DNA from: Sphingomonas hankookensis
GTDB lineage: Bacteria; Pseudomonadota; Alphaproteobacteria; Sphingomonadales; Sphingomonadaceae
DNA length: 64,000 nt
Assembly (NCBI RefSeq): GCF_028551275.1
Contig: NZ_CP117025.1
Location: 611,001 to 675,000 of the forward strand
Reading direction: 5' to 3'
In this document: positions 32,019 through 45,756 of the stretch, in pieces
Layout: every line of letters starts with the position of its first letter
Numbering within the stretch: the stretch's first letter is position 1
Notes under the pieces: generated by a model
The model's input: only the letters and a program-made list of their open reading frames with translations
Told to the model about the DNA's origin: nothing
The model's database searches: none
Position numbers and translations under genes: made by a program

Positions 32019-33551
32019 GTGTCAGGCGGCGAGATCGGGATGCTGGTATTGGAGACGGTGTTGAGGATCCGGCGCGAGCACGCGTCGGGGAAGGCCATCA
32101 AGGCGATAGCGCGGGACCTGCACCTGTCGCGCAAGGTGGTGCGCAAGGCGATCCGGGCGCCGGAAGCGGACATGGGGTATCGGCGGGAGGTACAGCCGCT
32201 GCCGAAGCTGGGGCCATTTCAGGCGCGACTGGATGCGTTGCTGGAGGAAGATGAGGCACGGCCGCGGCGCGAGAAGCTGCGCCTCACGCGCATCCACGAC
32301 CTGCTGCTGCGCGAGGGGTTCGACGGCTCGTACGACGCGGTGCGGCGTTATGCGGCCCGCTGGCGCCGGGCGCGACGTCGCGATGTGATGAATGCGCCGG
32401 CGTTCATCCCGCTGCTGTTCCGGCCGGGCGAGGCTTACCAGTTCGACTGGAGCCACGAGGACGTGGAGATTTCGGGCAAGCCGATGCGGGTAAAGGTCGC
32501 GCATGTCCGGCTATGCGCGTCGCGGGCAATGTATGTGCGAGCCTATCCCCGCGAGACACAGGAGATGCTGTTCGACGCGCATGCGCGGGCGTTTGCCTTC
32601 TTCGGAGGTGTGCCGACGCGCGGCATCTACGACAACATGAAGACGGCGGTCACGAGCGTGTTCACGGGCAAGGAGCGTGTCTTCAACCGGCGCTTCCTGG
32701 TCATGGCCAACCATTACATGGTCGAGCCGACCGCCTGCTCGCCGGCGTCGGGCTGGGAGAAAGGTCAGGTCGAGAACCAGGTGCAAACCGCACGCGGCCG
32801 CTTCTTCCAGCCACGCCTGCGATTTACCAGCCTCGAGGAGCTGAACGGTTGGCTGGAGGCCGAGTGTCGGCGCTGGACAGAGTTGCACCAGCATCCCGAG
32901 CAGAAGGAACTGACGGTTGCTCAGGCCTGGGCTGCCGAGCGCAGCGTGCTCCAGCCTGTTGTCGCACCCTTCGACGGCTTTCATGAGAGCGAGCATGCGG
33001 TAAGCGGCACATGCCTCATCAGCTTCGACCGCAACCGCTACTCCGTTTCTGCCAGGGTGGTGCGACGTGCCGTTCAGGTCCGCGCCTATGCCGACCGCAT
33101 CGTCGTGCGCTGCGACGGGGAAGTCGTCGCCGACCATCCCCGGTTTTTCGGCCGGGACCGGACCATCTACGACCCGTGGCATTATCTGCCGGTGTTGGCG
33201 ACCAAGCCGGGCGCCCTGCGGAACGGCGCGCCGTTCCAGGGCTGGGAGCTGCCGCCTGCGCTGGCACGACTGCGGCGCAAGCTTGGCGTCGGTGACGATG
33301 CCGACCGGCGGTTCGTGCGGGTGCTGGCCGCGGTGCTCGACGACGGACTCGAGGCGGTGGAAGCGGCCGTGCGCGAAGCATTGCTGGCCGGCGTCGCCAG
33401 CGACGACGTCATCGTCAACATCCTGGCCCGCCGGCGCGAACCGCCGCGACCGCTGACTATTGTCACGCCAGAAGATCTGGCGCTGCGCCATCCGCCCCGC
33501 GCCGACTGCAACCGCTATGACAGCCTGCGAGGCCTCCATGCAGCGGCATGA
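32019..33551 (+). CDS. istA: IS21-family transposase IstA
   Basis: A 510-residue DDE transposase; the ATG at 32040 ([17 protein letters not shown]) is an alternative start. The N-terminal helix-turn-helix is [19 protein letters not shown]. The integrase core begins with [16 protein letters not shown] (first catalytic Asp), then [10 protein letters not shown] (second Asp), with the Glu in [12 protein letters not shown]. It appears intact. Confidence 0.95.
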   Translation: MSGGEIGMLVLETVLRIRREHASGKAIKAIARDLHLSRKVVRKAIRAPEADMGYRREVQPLPKLGPFQARLDALLEEDEARPRREKLRLTRIHDLLLREGFDGSYDAVRRYAARWRRARRRDVMNAPAFIPLLFRPGEAYQFDWSHEDVEISGKPMRVKVAHVRLCASRAMYVRAYPRETQEMLFDAHARAFAFFGGVPTRGIYDNMKTAVTSVFTGKERVFNRRFLVMANHYMVEPTACSPASGWEKGQVENQVQTARGRFFQPRLRFTSLEELNGWLEAECRRWTELHQHPEQKELTVAQAWAAERSVLQPVVAPFDGFHESEHAVSGTCLISFDRNRYSVSARVVRRAVQVRAYADRIVVRCDGEVVADHPRFFGRDRTIYDPWHYLPVLATKPGALRNGAPFQGWELPPALARLRRKLGVGDDADRRFVRVLAAVLDDGLEAVEAAVREALLAGVASDDVIVNILARRREPPRPLTIVTPEDLALRHPPRADCNRYDSLRGLHAAA

Positions 33552-34266
33552 GATGATGACGGCCATGACCGAGTTGGGGCTGAAGGGCATGGCTGGCGCT
33601 TTCGACGAGGCGGTCACTACCGGTCTCCAGCGCAAGCGCACGACCATGGAGGTCCTGACCGACCTGCTGCGTGCCGAGGCGACGCACCGCCATGCAGCCT
33701 CGGTCCGTTACCGGATGTCGGCCGCCAGGTTGCCCGCGGTGAAGGACCTCGACGCCTTCGTCTTCGGCGACACTCCCATCAACGAGGGACTGGTGCGCTC
33801 GCTGTACAGCGGCTCGTTTCTTCCGGGCCGACGCAACGTCGTGCTGGTCGGTGGAACGGGTACCGGCAAGACGCATCTCGCCACCGCCATCACCGCCAAT
33901 GTGGTACGAGCCGGCGCCCGCGGACGCTACTTCAACACAGTGGACCTGGTGAACCGACTCGAGGAGGAAACGCGCCTTGGCAAGGCCGGCACGCTGGCGG
34001 CCCAGCTCTCGCGCCTCGACCTCGTGGTGCTCGACGAGCTTGGCTACCTGCCGTTTGCACGCTCGGGCGGTCAAATGCTCTTCCACCTCGTCAGCAAGCT
34101 CTACGAGCAGACCTCCGTCATCGTCACCACGAACCTCGCCTTTGGCGAGTGGCCGACCGTCTTTGGCGACCCCAAGATGACCACCGCACTGCTCGACCGT
34201 ATTACCCACCATTGCGACATCGTCGAAACCGGCAACGACAGCTGGCGCTTCAAACATCGAAGCTGA
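33538..34266 (+). CDS. istB: IS21-family helper ATPase IstB
   Basis: A 242-residue AAA+ ATPase of the DnaC/IstB group. The start at 33538 overlaps istA by 14 bases; an ATG at 33553 is also possible. Walker A is [16 protein letters not shown], Walker B is [14 protein letters not shown], and sensor 1 is [13 protein letters not shown]. It selects target DNA for IstA. It appears intact. Confidence 0.95.
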   Translation: MQRHEMMTAMTELGLKGMAGAFDEAVTTGLQRKRTTMEVLTDLLRAEATHRHAASVRYRMSAARLPAVKDLDAFVFGDTPINEGLVRSLYSGSFLPGRRNVVLVGGTGTGKTHLATAITANVVRAGARGRYFNTVDLVNRLEEETRLGKAGTLAAQLSRLDLVVLDELGYLPFARSGGQMLFHLVSKLYEQTSVIVTTNLAFGEWPTVFGDPKMTTALLDRITHHCDIVETGNDSWRFKHRS

Positions 34267-34292
34267 CGCCCAGGACCACCGGCAGAGAACGC

Positions 34293-34351
34293 TTCGCGCT
34301 GGTTGCGCCTCCGGTCGGGCTACGCCCGCCCTACGCCGCAACCAGCGCGAA
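34293..34351. repeat. 15-base inverted repeat downstream of istB inside the IS
   Basis: TTCGCGCTGGTTGCG at 34293-34307 and its exact complement CGCAACCAGCGCGAA at 34337-34351. The position after istB and before the terminal repeats suggests a transcription terminator of the element, though no T-run follows. Confidence 0.6.
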
Positions 34352-34440
34352 CGGTGCACCCGTCATACCCGTAACGCTGCTCGACGAAGGGGGTCCCTTT
34401 TGGACGCCGATAGGGGGTCCCTTTTGGACGCCGATTGACA

Positions 34441-35103
34441 TGCCGGATTACGAGCGAGCAGTTCCTCATCGACCGCCCAGTTCAGGAAGCTGCTCATGTT
34501 CGACATCAGCGAATTGGCGTGCGCCGCGCTGATGATCTTGATGCCGCCGCGCAAACGCGCGCGATCTGCCGCCTCGCGCGGCGAGAGCTTCGGGAAGATT
34601 TTGCTCGCGTTGGCGGGTAGGAATCGGAGAACGTCGAGCATGTCGCGACAGTGCGCACGCGAGATCGACGAGACAGCGACTGCCCCACCGATCACCGCGA
34701 TGGCGAGCCTGCGGCTTGTTTCATACGCCTCTCGCGTGTTGGTGGTCCAAGCGCGGGTCGGATCGTCGATGTAGCTGCGATAAGCCTCGCCAAGCGTGAG
34801 CAGTTTATCAGGCTGGGCATTTGTGCTGGGTGGCGGCGCGGTCTCAAGCGCATGCTCGGCAAGATCGTCTTTTAACGATTGGATCAGCGTCACATCGACC
34901 GGCAAACCTGCCATCGCACGCGCGTGCTCTATTTCCATCTCGATGCGTGCGATGACGCTTGGCAAACGGCGCATGGCGATGGCGAGGCTGTCCGTCCGCA
35001 GCGAGCGCCAAATTTCGAGCCGATTCAGAAGCCGCTGAGCGTCAACTGGGACAGTGTGGCGATAGTAAAGTTTTCGCCCCCGTCGAGCCACGCCCTTGGG
35101 CAA
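34441..35103 (-). pseudogene. Tyrosine-recombinase integrase, N-terminal remnant
   Basis: The frame reads GVARRGRKLYYRHTVPVDA as a DUF6538-like N-terminal arm domain. It continues with TLGEAYRSYIDDPTRAWTTN (core-binding domain) and SMSSFLNWAVDEELLARNPA, the usual end of the SAM-like domain just before the catalytic part. It then enters the IS at 34440. The catalytic domain with the R...HxxR...Y residues is absent, both here and left of the IS. The start is uncertain (TTG 35103 or GTG 35091). Next to tRNA-Leu and reading away from it, it is the former island integrase. Confidence 0.8.
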
Positions 35104-35104
35104 A

Positions 35105-35208
35105 TCCCGTAGCAGCTTCCCGTAGCAGCCGGGGCTGTCAGAACGGACGGTTTTCCGGGACTTTCGGCCTGACGATGGGCCACGTTCCCGTAGCAGTTTG
35201 TCGTAGCA
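35105..35208. repeat. Direct repeats TCCCGTAGCAG near the island end
   Basis: TCCCGTAGCAG occurs at 35105-35115, 35118-35128 and 35186-35196, with a partial TCGTAGCA at 35201-35208, all in the same orientation. They lie between the integrase start and the tRNA, where integrases of this type have arm-binding sites. The repeated residues C-Y-x-K-L-L-R in the upstream open frame are a by-product of these repeats, not protein sequence. Confidence 0.6.
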
Positions 35209-35212
35209 AACC

Positions 35213-35248
35213 CTCTCGGGGGACCGTCTTTCCAACGATCCCCGAGAG
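35213..35248 (-). terminator. Terminator of tRNA-Leu(CAG)
   Basis: On the minus strand CTCTCGGGGATCGT, a seven-base loop, then ACGGTCCCCCGAGAG followed by GGTTTG. It begins about 23 bases after the tRNA CCA end. A diverged copy is at the other boundary of the island (29113-29139), so this one came in with the element. Confidence 0.65.
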
Positions 35249-35270
35249 ATTTCAACGCTGTAGGAAGCGA

Positions 35271-35357
35271 TGGTGCCCAGAAGAGGACTCGAACCTCCAC
35301 GACCTTGCGATCGCCAGCACCTGAAGCTGGTGCGTCTACCAATTCCGCCATCTGGGC
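35271..35357 (-). tRNA. tRNA-Leu(CAG)
   Basis: An 87-base gene, CCA encoded. The acceptor GCCCAGA pairs with TCTGGGC. The D-arm is GGCGGAATTGGTAGACGC, the anticodon arm is CCAGC-TTCAGGT-GCTGG with anticodon CAG, and a long variable arm precedes GGAGG-TTCGAGT-CCTCT (T-arm). The whole closely follows E. coli tRNA-Leu(CAG). Its 3' 17 bases are repeated at 29167-29183, the integration site of the island. Confidence 0.97.
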
Positions 35358-35373
35358 ACGGGGTAGGAGGGCG

Positions 35374-35402
35374 CCTCTACGGGGGGTGCGGCGGGGTGTC
35401 AA
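35374..35402 (-). promoter_or_regulatory. Promoter of tRNA-Leu(CAG)
   Basis: On the minus strand TTGACA (35402-35397), 17 bases, TAGAGG (35379-35374), then a GC-rich discriminator. Transcription would start about ten bases before the tRNA 5' end. The minus-35 is a consensus match; the minus-10 is weak but GC-rich start regions are usual for stable RNA genes. Confidence 0.5.
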
Positions 35403-35493
35403 CAACTTGTTTCGAGAATTTTAGGTTGTCCTTGCCGTTTTGCTGCAGGAGCGGCATGGGGCCTTGGCGTAGAGACAGGCAAGGGCGGACTCG

Positions 35494-36438
35494 ATGAAGA
35501 ACCAGTTGGTGACGCTGTTCGGCGGCGGCGGCTTTGTCGGCCGCTATGTCGTGCAGGAATTGTTGAAGGCGGGTGCACGCGTCCGCATCGCGCAGCGCGA
35601 TCCGCGTCAGGCGCTGTACCTGCGCACGCAGGGCGGGCTGGGGCAGACGCAGTTCGTCGCCGCCGACCTGTCGCGGCCGGAGACGGTCGTGCGGGCGGTC
35701 GCCGGATCGGATGCGGTCGTGAACCTGGTCGGTATCCTCGAGGGCGATTTCGACAAGGTGCATGTTGCGGGCGCGCGCACCGTGGCGGAAGCCGCCGCTG
35801 CGGCGGGCGTGAAGGCCTTCGTGCAGATTTCGGCGATCGGCGCCGATCCGGCCTCGCCCTCGGCCTATGGCCGGTCGAAGGCGGCGGGCGAGCAGGCGGT
35901 GCTGGCCGCCTTTCCGACCGCGACCATCCTGCGTCCGTCGATCGTGTTCGGGCGCGAGGATGGCTTCGTCAATCGCTTCGCCGGGATGATTTCGGGCGCG
36001 CCGGCGCTGATCGGGCGTCCACTGGTGCCGGTGATGGCCGCGGCAACCAAGTTCCAGCCGATCTATGTCGTCGATCTGGCGCAGGTGGTGGTCAAGGCGC
36101 TGGCCGAACCGGAGCGCTTCGGTGGACAGACCTATGCGATCGGCGGGCCGGACGTGATCTCGATGGGCGACCTCAACCGCTGGATCGCGGGTGCGATCGG
36201 GCGCGATGTCCGCTTCCTCGAAATTCCCAACGATCTGGGCGGAGCGATCGCGGCGATGCCGTTCACCCCGATCAGCAAGGATCAATGGGCGATGCTGTCG
36301 CGCGACAATGTCGTCGGTGACGGGGTGCCGGGGATCGAGGCGTTCGGCGTGCGGCCGGTGCCACTGGCGACGGTCGCGCCCGATTGGCTGGTCGTCTATC
36401 GCAAGAATGGCCGCTTCAACAAGGTCGCCCGCGCGTGA
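35494..36438 (+). CDS. NDUFA9-like NAD(P)-binding protein (atypical SDR)
   Basis: A 314-residue Rossmann protein. VTLFGGGGFVGRYVVQELL is the dinucleotide-binding start, then DAVVNLVGIL, ISAIGADPASPSAYGRSKAAGE (YxxxK) and TILRPSIVFGREDGFVNRFA. This is the branch related to the complex I subunit NDUFA9. In bacteria its role in respiration or quinone metabolism is not settled. Its stop overlaps the uppP start (GTGA). Confidence 0.9.
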   Translation: MKNQLVTLFGGGGFVGRYVVQELLKAGARVRIAQRDPRQALYLRTQGGLGQTQFVAADLSRPETVVRAVAGSDAVVNLVGILEGDFDKVHVAGARTVAEAAAAAGVKAFVQISAIGADPASPSAYGRSKAAGEQAVLAAFPTATILRPSIVFGREDGFVNRFAGMISGAPALIGRPLVPVMAAATKFQPIYVVDLAQVVVKALAEPERFGGQTYAIGGPDVISMGDLNRWIAGAIGRDVRFLEIPNDLGGAIAAMPFTPISKDQWAMLSRDNVVGDGVPGIEAFGVRPVPLATVAPDWLVVYRKNGRFNKVARA

Positions 36439-37283
36439 ACCCTGCAACCGCGTGGCTGGAAGCCACGATCCTCGGCATCATCCAGGGACTGACCGAGTTC
36501 CTGCCGGTGTCGTCCAGCGCGCATCTGCGCATCGCCGGGGCGTTCCTGCCATCGGGCACCGATCCGGGGGCGGCGTTCACCGCCATCATCCAGATCGGGA
36601 CCGAAGCGGCGGTGCTGCTGTATTTCCGCAAGGATATCTGGCGGATCGCGACGGCGTGGCTGGGCCAGTTCTTCGGCGGCCGGCAGGATGCGGTCGCGCG
36701 CGACGATGCACGGATGGGCTGGCTGGTGATCGTCGGCACGCTGCCGATCGTCGTGCTGGGGCTGTTGTTCAAGGACGCGATCGAGACGTCGCTGCGCAAT
36801 CTGTGGTTCACCGCGTTCAGCCTGATCGGCTTCGGCATCCTGCTGGGCATCGCCGATCTGGTCGGGCGACGGCGGCTGGGCCTCGACCGGCTGCGCTGGG
36901 GCAGCGGCATCGTGTTCGGCTTTGCACAGGCGATGGCGTTGCTGCCGGGCGTGTCGCGGTCGGGCGGCACGATCACCGCCGGGCTGTTCATGGGCTTCAC
37001 CCGCGAGGCGGCGGCGCGCTACTCGTTCCTGCTCGCCATTCCGGCGGTGCTGGCGTCGGGGCTATACCAGCTGTTCAAGACCTGGGGACAGTTCGGCCCC
37101 TATGGTCCGGGGCCGACCCTGCTGGCGACGGTCATCTCGTTCGTCGTGGGATATGCATCGATCGTCGGATTCCTGAAGCTCGTGTCGACGCGGGGCTATA
37201 TGGCGTTCGTGGTCTACCGCGTGCTGCTGGGCGGGGCGTTGATTATGCTGTTGTCGCAAGGACGTATCCCCGCAGTGGGATAG
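36435..37283 (+). CDS. uppP: Undecaprenyl-diphosphatase UppP (BacA)
   Basis: Dephosphorylates undecaprenyl diphosphate for reuse in peptidoglycan synthesis. The GTG at 36435 overlaps the upstream stop and gives 282 residues. ILGIIQGLTEFLPVSSSAHL (with the E..PVSSS..H active-site motif) is near the N-terminus, and LLPGVSRSGGTITAGLFMG is the second signature. Eight membrane helices are visible. Confidence 0.96.
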   Translation: MNPATAWLEATILGIIQGLTEFLPVSSSAHLRIAGAFLPSGTDPGAAFTAIIQIGTEAAVLLYFRKDIWRIATAWLGQFFGGRQDAVARDDARMGWLVIVGTLPIVVLGLLFKDAIETSLRNLWFTAFSLIGFGILLGIADLVGRRRLGLDRLRWGSGIVFGFAQAMALLPGVSRSGGTITAGLFMGFTREAAARYSFLLAIPAVLASGLYQLFKTWGQFGPYGPGPTLLATVISFVVGYASIVGFLKLVSTRGYMAFVVYRVLLGGALIMLLSQGRIPAVG

Positions 37284-37434
37284 GTCCGATACGGCCATAA
37301 AAGCCGTTGTTGCGATTGGTTCTTGAAAAACTGCTATTCAACACGCAGCAATAAGGTCATCATAGCTTACCTATCGACTGATTATTGCGTGACTCAGCGG
37401 TCAAAACATGCTTTCCGAAAGGTCGGAGGGCATT
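37284..37434 (+). promoter_or_regulatory. Leader region before the glutamate synthase operon
   Basis: A 151-base gap, AT-richer than its surroundings, that must hold the promoter for gltD-DUF2059-gltB. TTCTTGAAAAACTG at 37321 could contain a minus-35 (TTGAAA), but no convincing minus-10 was found at standard spacing. The ribosome site GGAGGGC is seven bases before the gltD ATG. No riboswitch was recognised. Confidence 0.35.
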
Positions 37435-38880
37435 ATGGCCGAGCAAGCAATGTTGAAGTTCGTTTCGCGTCCGCAGTCCTATCCTGCGAAGCGCGAACCC
37501 GAATTGCGGGCGGAAGATTTCCGCGAGATCGCGGAGCGCTATGCCCCGCCGACCGCCGAGGATCAGGCGGGGCGCTGCTCGCAATGCGGCGTCCCTTATT
37601 GCTCGGTGCATTGCCCGCTGCACAACCATATCCCCGACTGGCTACGCCTGACGGCCGAGGGGCGGTTGCAGGAGGCCTATCAGCTGTCGAATAGCACCTC
37701 GACCATGCCCGAGATCTGTGGCCGCATCTGTCCGCAGGACCGGCTTTGCGAGGGCAATTGCGTCATCGAGTTTTCGGGCCATGGCGCGGTCACCATCGGG
37801 TCGGTCGAAAAGTTCATCACCGATACCGCGTGGGAAAAGGGCTGGGTCGAACCGGTCGCGGTCGGCCCGGCGCGTGGCCAGTCGGTCGGCATCGTCGGCG
37901 CAGGCCCGGCGGGGCTGGCGGCGGCGGAATGGCTGCGCAACCTCGGTTATGACGTCCATGTCTATGACCGCTACGATCGCGCCGGCGGGCTGCTGACCTA
38001 TGGCATTCCGGGCTTCAAGCTGGAAAAGCCGGTGGTGATGCGCCGGGTCGAGCGGCTGAAAGAAGGCGGCATCGTCTTTCACGAAGGGTTCGAGGTCGGC
38101 CGCGATGCGAAGCTTGACGAGCTTCGCCAGAAGCATGACGCGATCCTGATCGCGACCGGCGTGTACAAGCCCCGCGCGATCAAGGCACCGGGCGTCGGCA
38201 GCGGCGGTGTGGTCGATGCGCTCGATTACCTGACCGCGTCGAACAAGGTCGGCTTCGGCGATCAGGTGGCTGCCTATGACGACGGGTCGCTGAATGCGGC
38301 GGGCAAGAATGTCGTCGTGGTCGGCGGCGGCGATACCGCGATGGATTGCGTTCGTACTGCGATCCGCCAAGGCGCCAAGTCGGTGAAGTGCCTCTATCGC
38401 CGCGACCGCGCCAACATGCCCGGCTCGCAGCGTGAGGTCGCCAATGCCGAGGAAGAGGGCGTCGAGTTCGTCTGGCTCTCTGCCCCCGCTGCGTTCGACG
38501 AACGTGAGGGCCAAGTGGTGCAGGTCCGCGCGACCGGCATGCGGTTGGGCGCGCCCGACGCCTCGGGGCGACGTGCGCCGGAGGCCGATCCGGGCAACGA
38601 GTTCGTGCTCGACGCCGATCTGGTGGTGAAGGCGCTGGGCTTCGATGCCGAGGATCTGCCGACGCTGTTCGATGCCCCCGAACTGGGCGTGACCCGCTGG
38701 GGCACGGTGCGCGTCGACGGCAAGTCGATGATGACGTCGTTGGACGGGGTGTTCGCGGCCGGCGACATCGTGCGCGGTGCATCGCTGGTGGTATGGGCGA
38801 TCCGCGACGGCCGCGACGTGACCGAGCGGATGCACGCGTACCTGAAGGCGAAGGCTAAGGCTGCGAAGGTGGCGGCATGA
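37435..38880 (+). CDS. gltD: Glutamate synthase small subunit GltD
   Basis: Feeds electrons from NADPH to the large subunit. The ATG at 37435, after GGAGGGC, gives 481 residues. Two N-terminal 4Fe-4S motifs are visible: CSQCGVPYCSVHCPLHN, and CGRICPQDRLCEGNC. The FAD motif is VGIVGAGPAGLAAAEWL and the NADPH motif VVVVGGGDTAMDC. The final GVFAAGDIVRGASLVVWAI is typical. It ends in an ATGA overlap with the next gene. Confidence 0.97.
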   Translation: MAEQAMLKFVSRPQSYPAKREPELRAEDFREIAERYAPPTAEDQAGRCSQCGVPYCSVHCPLHNHIPDWLRLTAEGRLQEAYQLSNSTSTMPEICGRICPQDRLCEGNCVIEFSGHGAVTIGSVEKFITDTAWEKGWVEPVAVGPARGQSVGIVGAGPAGLAAAEWLRNLGYDVHVYDRYDRAGGLLTYGIPGFKLEKPVVMRRVERLKEGGIVFHEGFEVGRDAKLDELRQKHDAILIATGVYKPRAIKAPGVGSGGVVDALDYLTASNKVGFGDQVAAYDDGSLNAAGKNVVVVGGGDTAMDCVRTAIRQGAKSVKCLYRRDRANMPGSQREVANAEEEGVEFVWLSAPAAFDEREGQVVQVRATGMRLGAPDASGRRAPEADPGNEFVLDADLVVKALGFDAEDLPTLFDAPELGVTRWGTVRVDGKSMMTSLDGVFAAGDIVRGASLVVWAIRDGRDVTERMHAYLKAKAKAAKVAA

Positions 38881-39472
38881 AGGCGCTGATCCTCGCAGCC
38901 TCGCTGTTGGGTGCCACGCCGGCGCTGGCCCAGACACCGGCCGCCCCCGCTGCCGTACAACCGATCGATCCGGCGCGCCTAGCGCTGGCGGAAAAGTCGG
39001 TCGCGGTGCTGGTGCCGCAGGGCGTCTATATGCGGCTGATGCGGCAGCAGTTTCCGGCGATGATGGATGCCATGCTCGCGAACATGGAAACGGCGGTGCC
39101 CGGCGGTCGGGCCAAGGCGCGGGCCGCCGATCCGGCGTTCGATGAACGGATGCGGATCATGACGCGCGTCATGGGCGAGGAACTGGGCCCGCTGATGGGG
39201 CGGATGGAACCGTCGCTGCGCACCGGCATGGCCCGTGCGCTGGCCAAGCGGTTCGACGCGCGGCAATTGAACGACCTGAACGCCTTTTTCGCCACGCCTT
39301 CGGGTCAGGCGTTCGGCGAGCAGTTCATATCGCTGTTCGCCGACCCGGAAATCATGGGCGAAATGATGAAGGCGATGCCGATGATGCTGCAGGAAATGCC
39401 GGGCATCATGAAGAAGGTGGAGGCCGCGACCGCGCATCTGCCGAAGCCTCCTAAGCCGAAGGGCGAGAACGA

Positions 39473-39476
<4 letters not shown>
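38877..39476 (+). CDS. DUF2059-like secreted protein
   Basis: A 199-residue protein with a signal peptide (MKALILAASLLGATPALAQ). The rest is a Met-rich helical domain (LMRQQFPAMMDAMLANME). LNDLNAFFATPSGQAFGEQ is the best-conserved segment of DUF2059. The C-terminus is Lys/Pro-rich. Its function is unknown. It is inserted between gltD and gltB with four-base overlaps on both sides, so it is made together with the enzyme. Confidence 0.85.
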
Positions 39477-44002
<4,526 letters not shown>

Positions 44003-44020
44003 TTGGTGGTCCCGGGCCGG

Positions 44021-44422
44021 TCAGCCGGCCCGGGACGCCATCCGCAGCGGTGTCTGCGGGGACAGCAGCCATGCCTCCGCTTCCTCGATATCGGCGAAAT
44101 ATTGCGTGTCGCGACCATGCGCGGCGCGGCGGATCTGCATCGCGGCCAGCGAGCGGCCGACGACGAACGCGATCCGGCGCGAGACGGTGCGCGGATCGGC
44201 AAGCAACTGGCGGAAGGCGGCGACGCTGTCGGCGGCCTGGATATCCATCGCGCGGATATCGACCAGCGTCAGATGCTCGTTGGGACGCGTCCGCAACGCG
44301 AGGAGTTCGCGATCGCGCGCAGCGGCGAACCGCGCGATGTCCGCCGGTTCGAAAAAGCCCGCCATGGTGATGTGCATCAGCGCATGCGGGATGTCGTTGC
44401 GGATCGAGAAGGTCGCTTCCAT
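44021..44422 (-). CDS. STAS/SpoIIAA-like protein
   Basis: A 133-residue protein started at the ATG at 44422 (MEATFSIRNDIPHALMHITM). AGFFEPADIARFAAARDREL, LTLVDIRAMDIQAADSVAAF and RRIAFVVGRSLAAMQIRR follow the alternating strand/helix order of the SpoIIAA-like fold. DTQYFADIEEAEAWL is the usual ending of these proteins. The role is unknown. It is convergent with gltB, and the ribosome site is weak. Confidence 0.65.
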   Translation of the reverse strand: MEATFSIRNDIPHALMHITMAGFFEPADIARFAAARDRELLALRTRPNEHLTLVDIRAMDIQAADSVAAFRQLLADPRTVSRRIAFVVGRSLAAMQIRRAAHGRDTQYFADIEEAEAWLLSPQTPLRMASRAG

Positions 44423-44457
44423 GCCGTTGGCTGTAGGGCAAAAAACTTGCCAGCAGG

Positions 44458-45021
44458 TTAGCTTGCCACCCGCACGGTCCTCCGCCGGATCGCCAGCCAG
44501 CCGAACGCGCCATAGACCGCCAGCGCCGGCCAGCCGCCATCGGTCGCGAAGAGATAGGCGATCCCGACCATCGCCAGTGCCGCGGCGGTGACGAGGGCAA
44601 GGCGGATCGGGAGCGCCGCCGCCAGCAGGACCGCGCCGGCCAGCGTCGCGGCCAGCGCTTGCATCCCCAGCCACGCATAGGAACCGGTGGCGCCGAGCGA
44701 ACCGACGCCCGGCAGCTTGACCGTCGCGAAGCCGCGCATCGCATTGGGGAAGGTATCGGCGGCGAGGTGCAGGCCGATGCCGATCGCGAGGCCGGCCATG
44801 ACCGGGCGCCAGCGCGTGGCGAACAGGGCGAGGGCAAGCGGCAGCAGCGAATGGGTCAGGCCGCTACGATGGCCGAGCGGCAGCAGCAGGTCGAGATCGG
44901 GCAGGGTCGTGCCGGAAAGTCCTGCACAGACGACTGCCACCGCCTGAACCGCCGGGCGCGGCGAGCGGTCGGCGAGCAGGATCGCCACGACCAACCAGAC
45001 CAGACTGCCGAGCAACCCCAC
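44458..45021 (-). CDS. YdjM-like inner-membrane metal-dependent hydrolase family protein
   Basis: A 187-residue membrane protein started at the GTG at 45021, which has GGAAGGGG upstream and avoids overlap with the divergent GST. The family pattern is LPDLDLLLPLGHRSGLTHSL (Asp, then His-Arg-x-x-x-Thr-His) and GIGLHLAADTF. Five to six helices are visible. Annotated as putative metal-dependent hydrolases, these proteins have no firm function. Confidence 0.8.
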   Translation of the reverse strand: MGLLGSLVWLVVAILLADRSPRPAVQAVAVVCAGLSGTTLPDLDLLLPLGHRSGLTHSLLPLALALFATRWRPVMAGLAIGIGLHLAADTFPNAMRGFATVKLPGVGSLGATGSYAWLGMQALAATLAGAVLLAAALPIRLALVTAAALAMVGIAYLFATDGGWPALAVYGAFGWLAIRRRTVRVAS

Positions 45022-45066
45022 ACGAATCCCCTTCCGCCCGGCCAGCCTGCGGCCTAACACGGACCC

Positions 45067-45738
45067 ATGTGGCAGCTCCTGCAATTCCCGCTATGTCCTT
45101 TCTCGCGGAAAGTCCGCCTGCTGCTGGCGGAAAAGAGCATCGGCTATCAGCCGGTGCGCGAATCGCCCTGGGCGCGGCGCGACGAGTTCCTGCACATCAA
45201 TCCGGCCGGGCAGACCCCGGTGATGATCGATGACGAAGCCGGCATCCGGCTGATCGATTCGATGGCGATCTGCGAATATATCGAGGAGACGGGCGACAAG
45301 CCCGCCATGCTGAACGGCAGCGCCGCCGACCGCGCCGAACAGCGGCGGCTGGTGACGTGGTTCGACACGCAATTCTATCGCGAGATCACAGGTCCCTTGC
45401 TGATGGAGCGGATGGAGAAGCGCATCGTCCACCGCCAGACGCCCGATACGCGGGTACTGCGCGAGGCGATGAAGGCGGCGGTCGAGCATCTCGACTATAT
45501 CGATTATCTGCTCGACCATCGGCAGTGGATCGGCGGCGCGACGATGAGCCTCGCCGACCTGGCGGCGGCGGCGCAGATTTCGATCGCCGATTATCTGGGC
45601 GGGATCGATTTCAAGACGCACGACCTGGCGAAGCGCTGGTATGTCGGCATGAAGAGCCGCCCGAGCTTTCGCCCGCTGCTGGCCGAGCGGATGGAAGGCG
45701 TGCCGCCGCCGGCGGATTATGAGAAATTGGACGTTTAG
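45067..45738 (+). CDS. Glutathione S-transferase family protein
   Basis: A 223-residue protein. The N-terminal thioredoxin fold has FPLCPFSRKVRLLLAEK with Cys as the possible catalytic residue, PAGQTPVMIDD and LIDSMAICEYIEE (glutathione-binding Ser). The C-terminal helical domain includes ATMSLADLAAAAQI. It resembles GSTs of the zeta/beta-like group; the substrate is unknown. Its start is 45 bases from the divergent YdjM-like gene. Confidence 0.9.
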   Translation: MWQLLQFPLCPFSRKVRLLLAEKSIGYQPVRESPWARRDEFLHINPAGQTPVMIDDEAGIRLIDSMAICEYIEETGDKPAMLNGSAADRAEQRRLVTWFDTQFYREITGPLLMERMEKRIVHRQTPDTRVLREAMKAAVEHLDYIDYLLDHRQWIGGATMSLADLAAAAQISIADYLGGIDFKTHDLAKRWYVGMKSRPSFRPLLAERMEGVPPPADYEKLDV

Positions 45739-45756
45739 GACGACCTTTCCAAATCC

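Larger units (their letters stand above)
31924..34440 (+). mobile_element. IS21-family insertion sequence
   Basis: The left end TGTGGATCGGCGTGGAAAAG and the right end read on the other strand, TGTCAATCGGCGTCCAAAAG, match in most positions and both continue into GGGACCCC. A second internal copy of the ATCGGCGT..AAAAGGGACCCC word is present at each side (31963-31984 and 34390-34411), as is usual for IS21 ends. The element carries istA and istB with the typical overlap. The flanks (GGCTGGTG on the left, TGCCGGAT on the right) show no target duplication. Confidence 0.92.
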
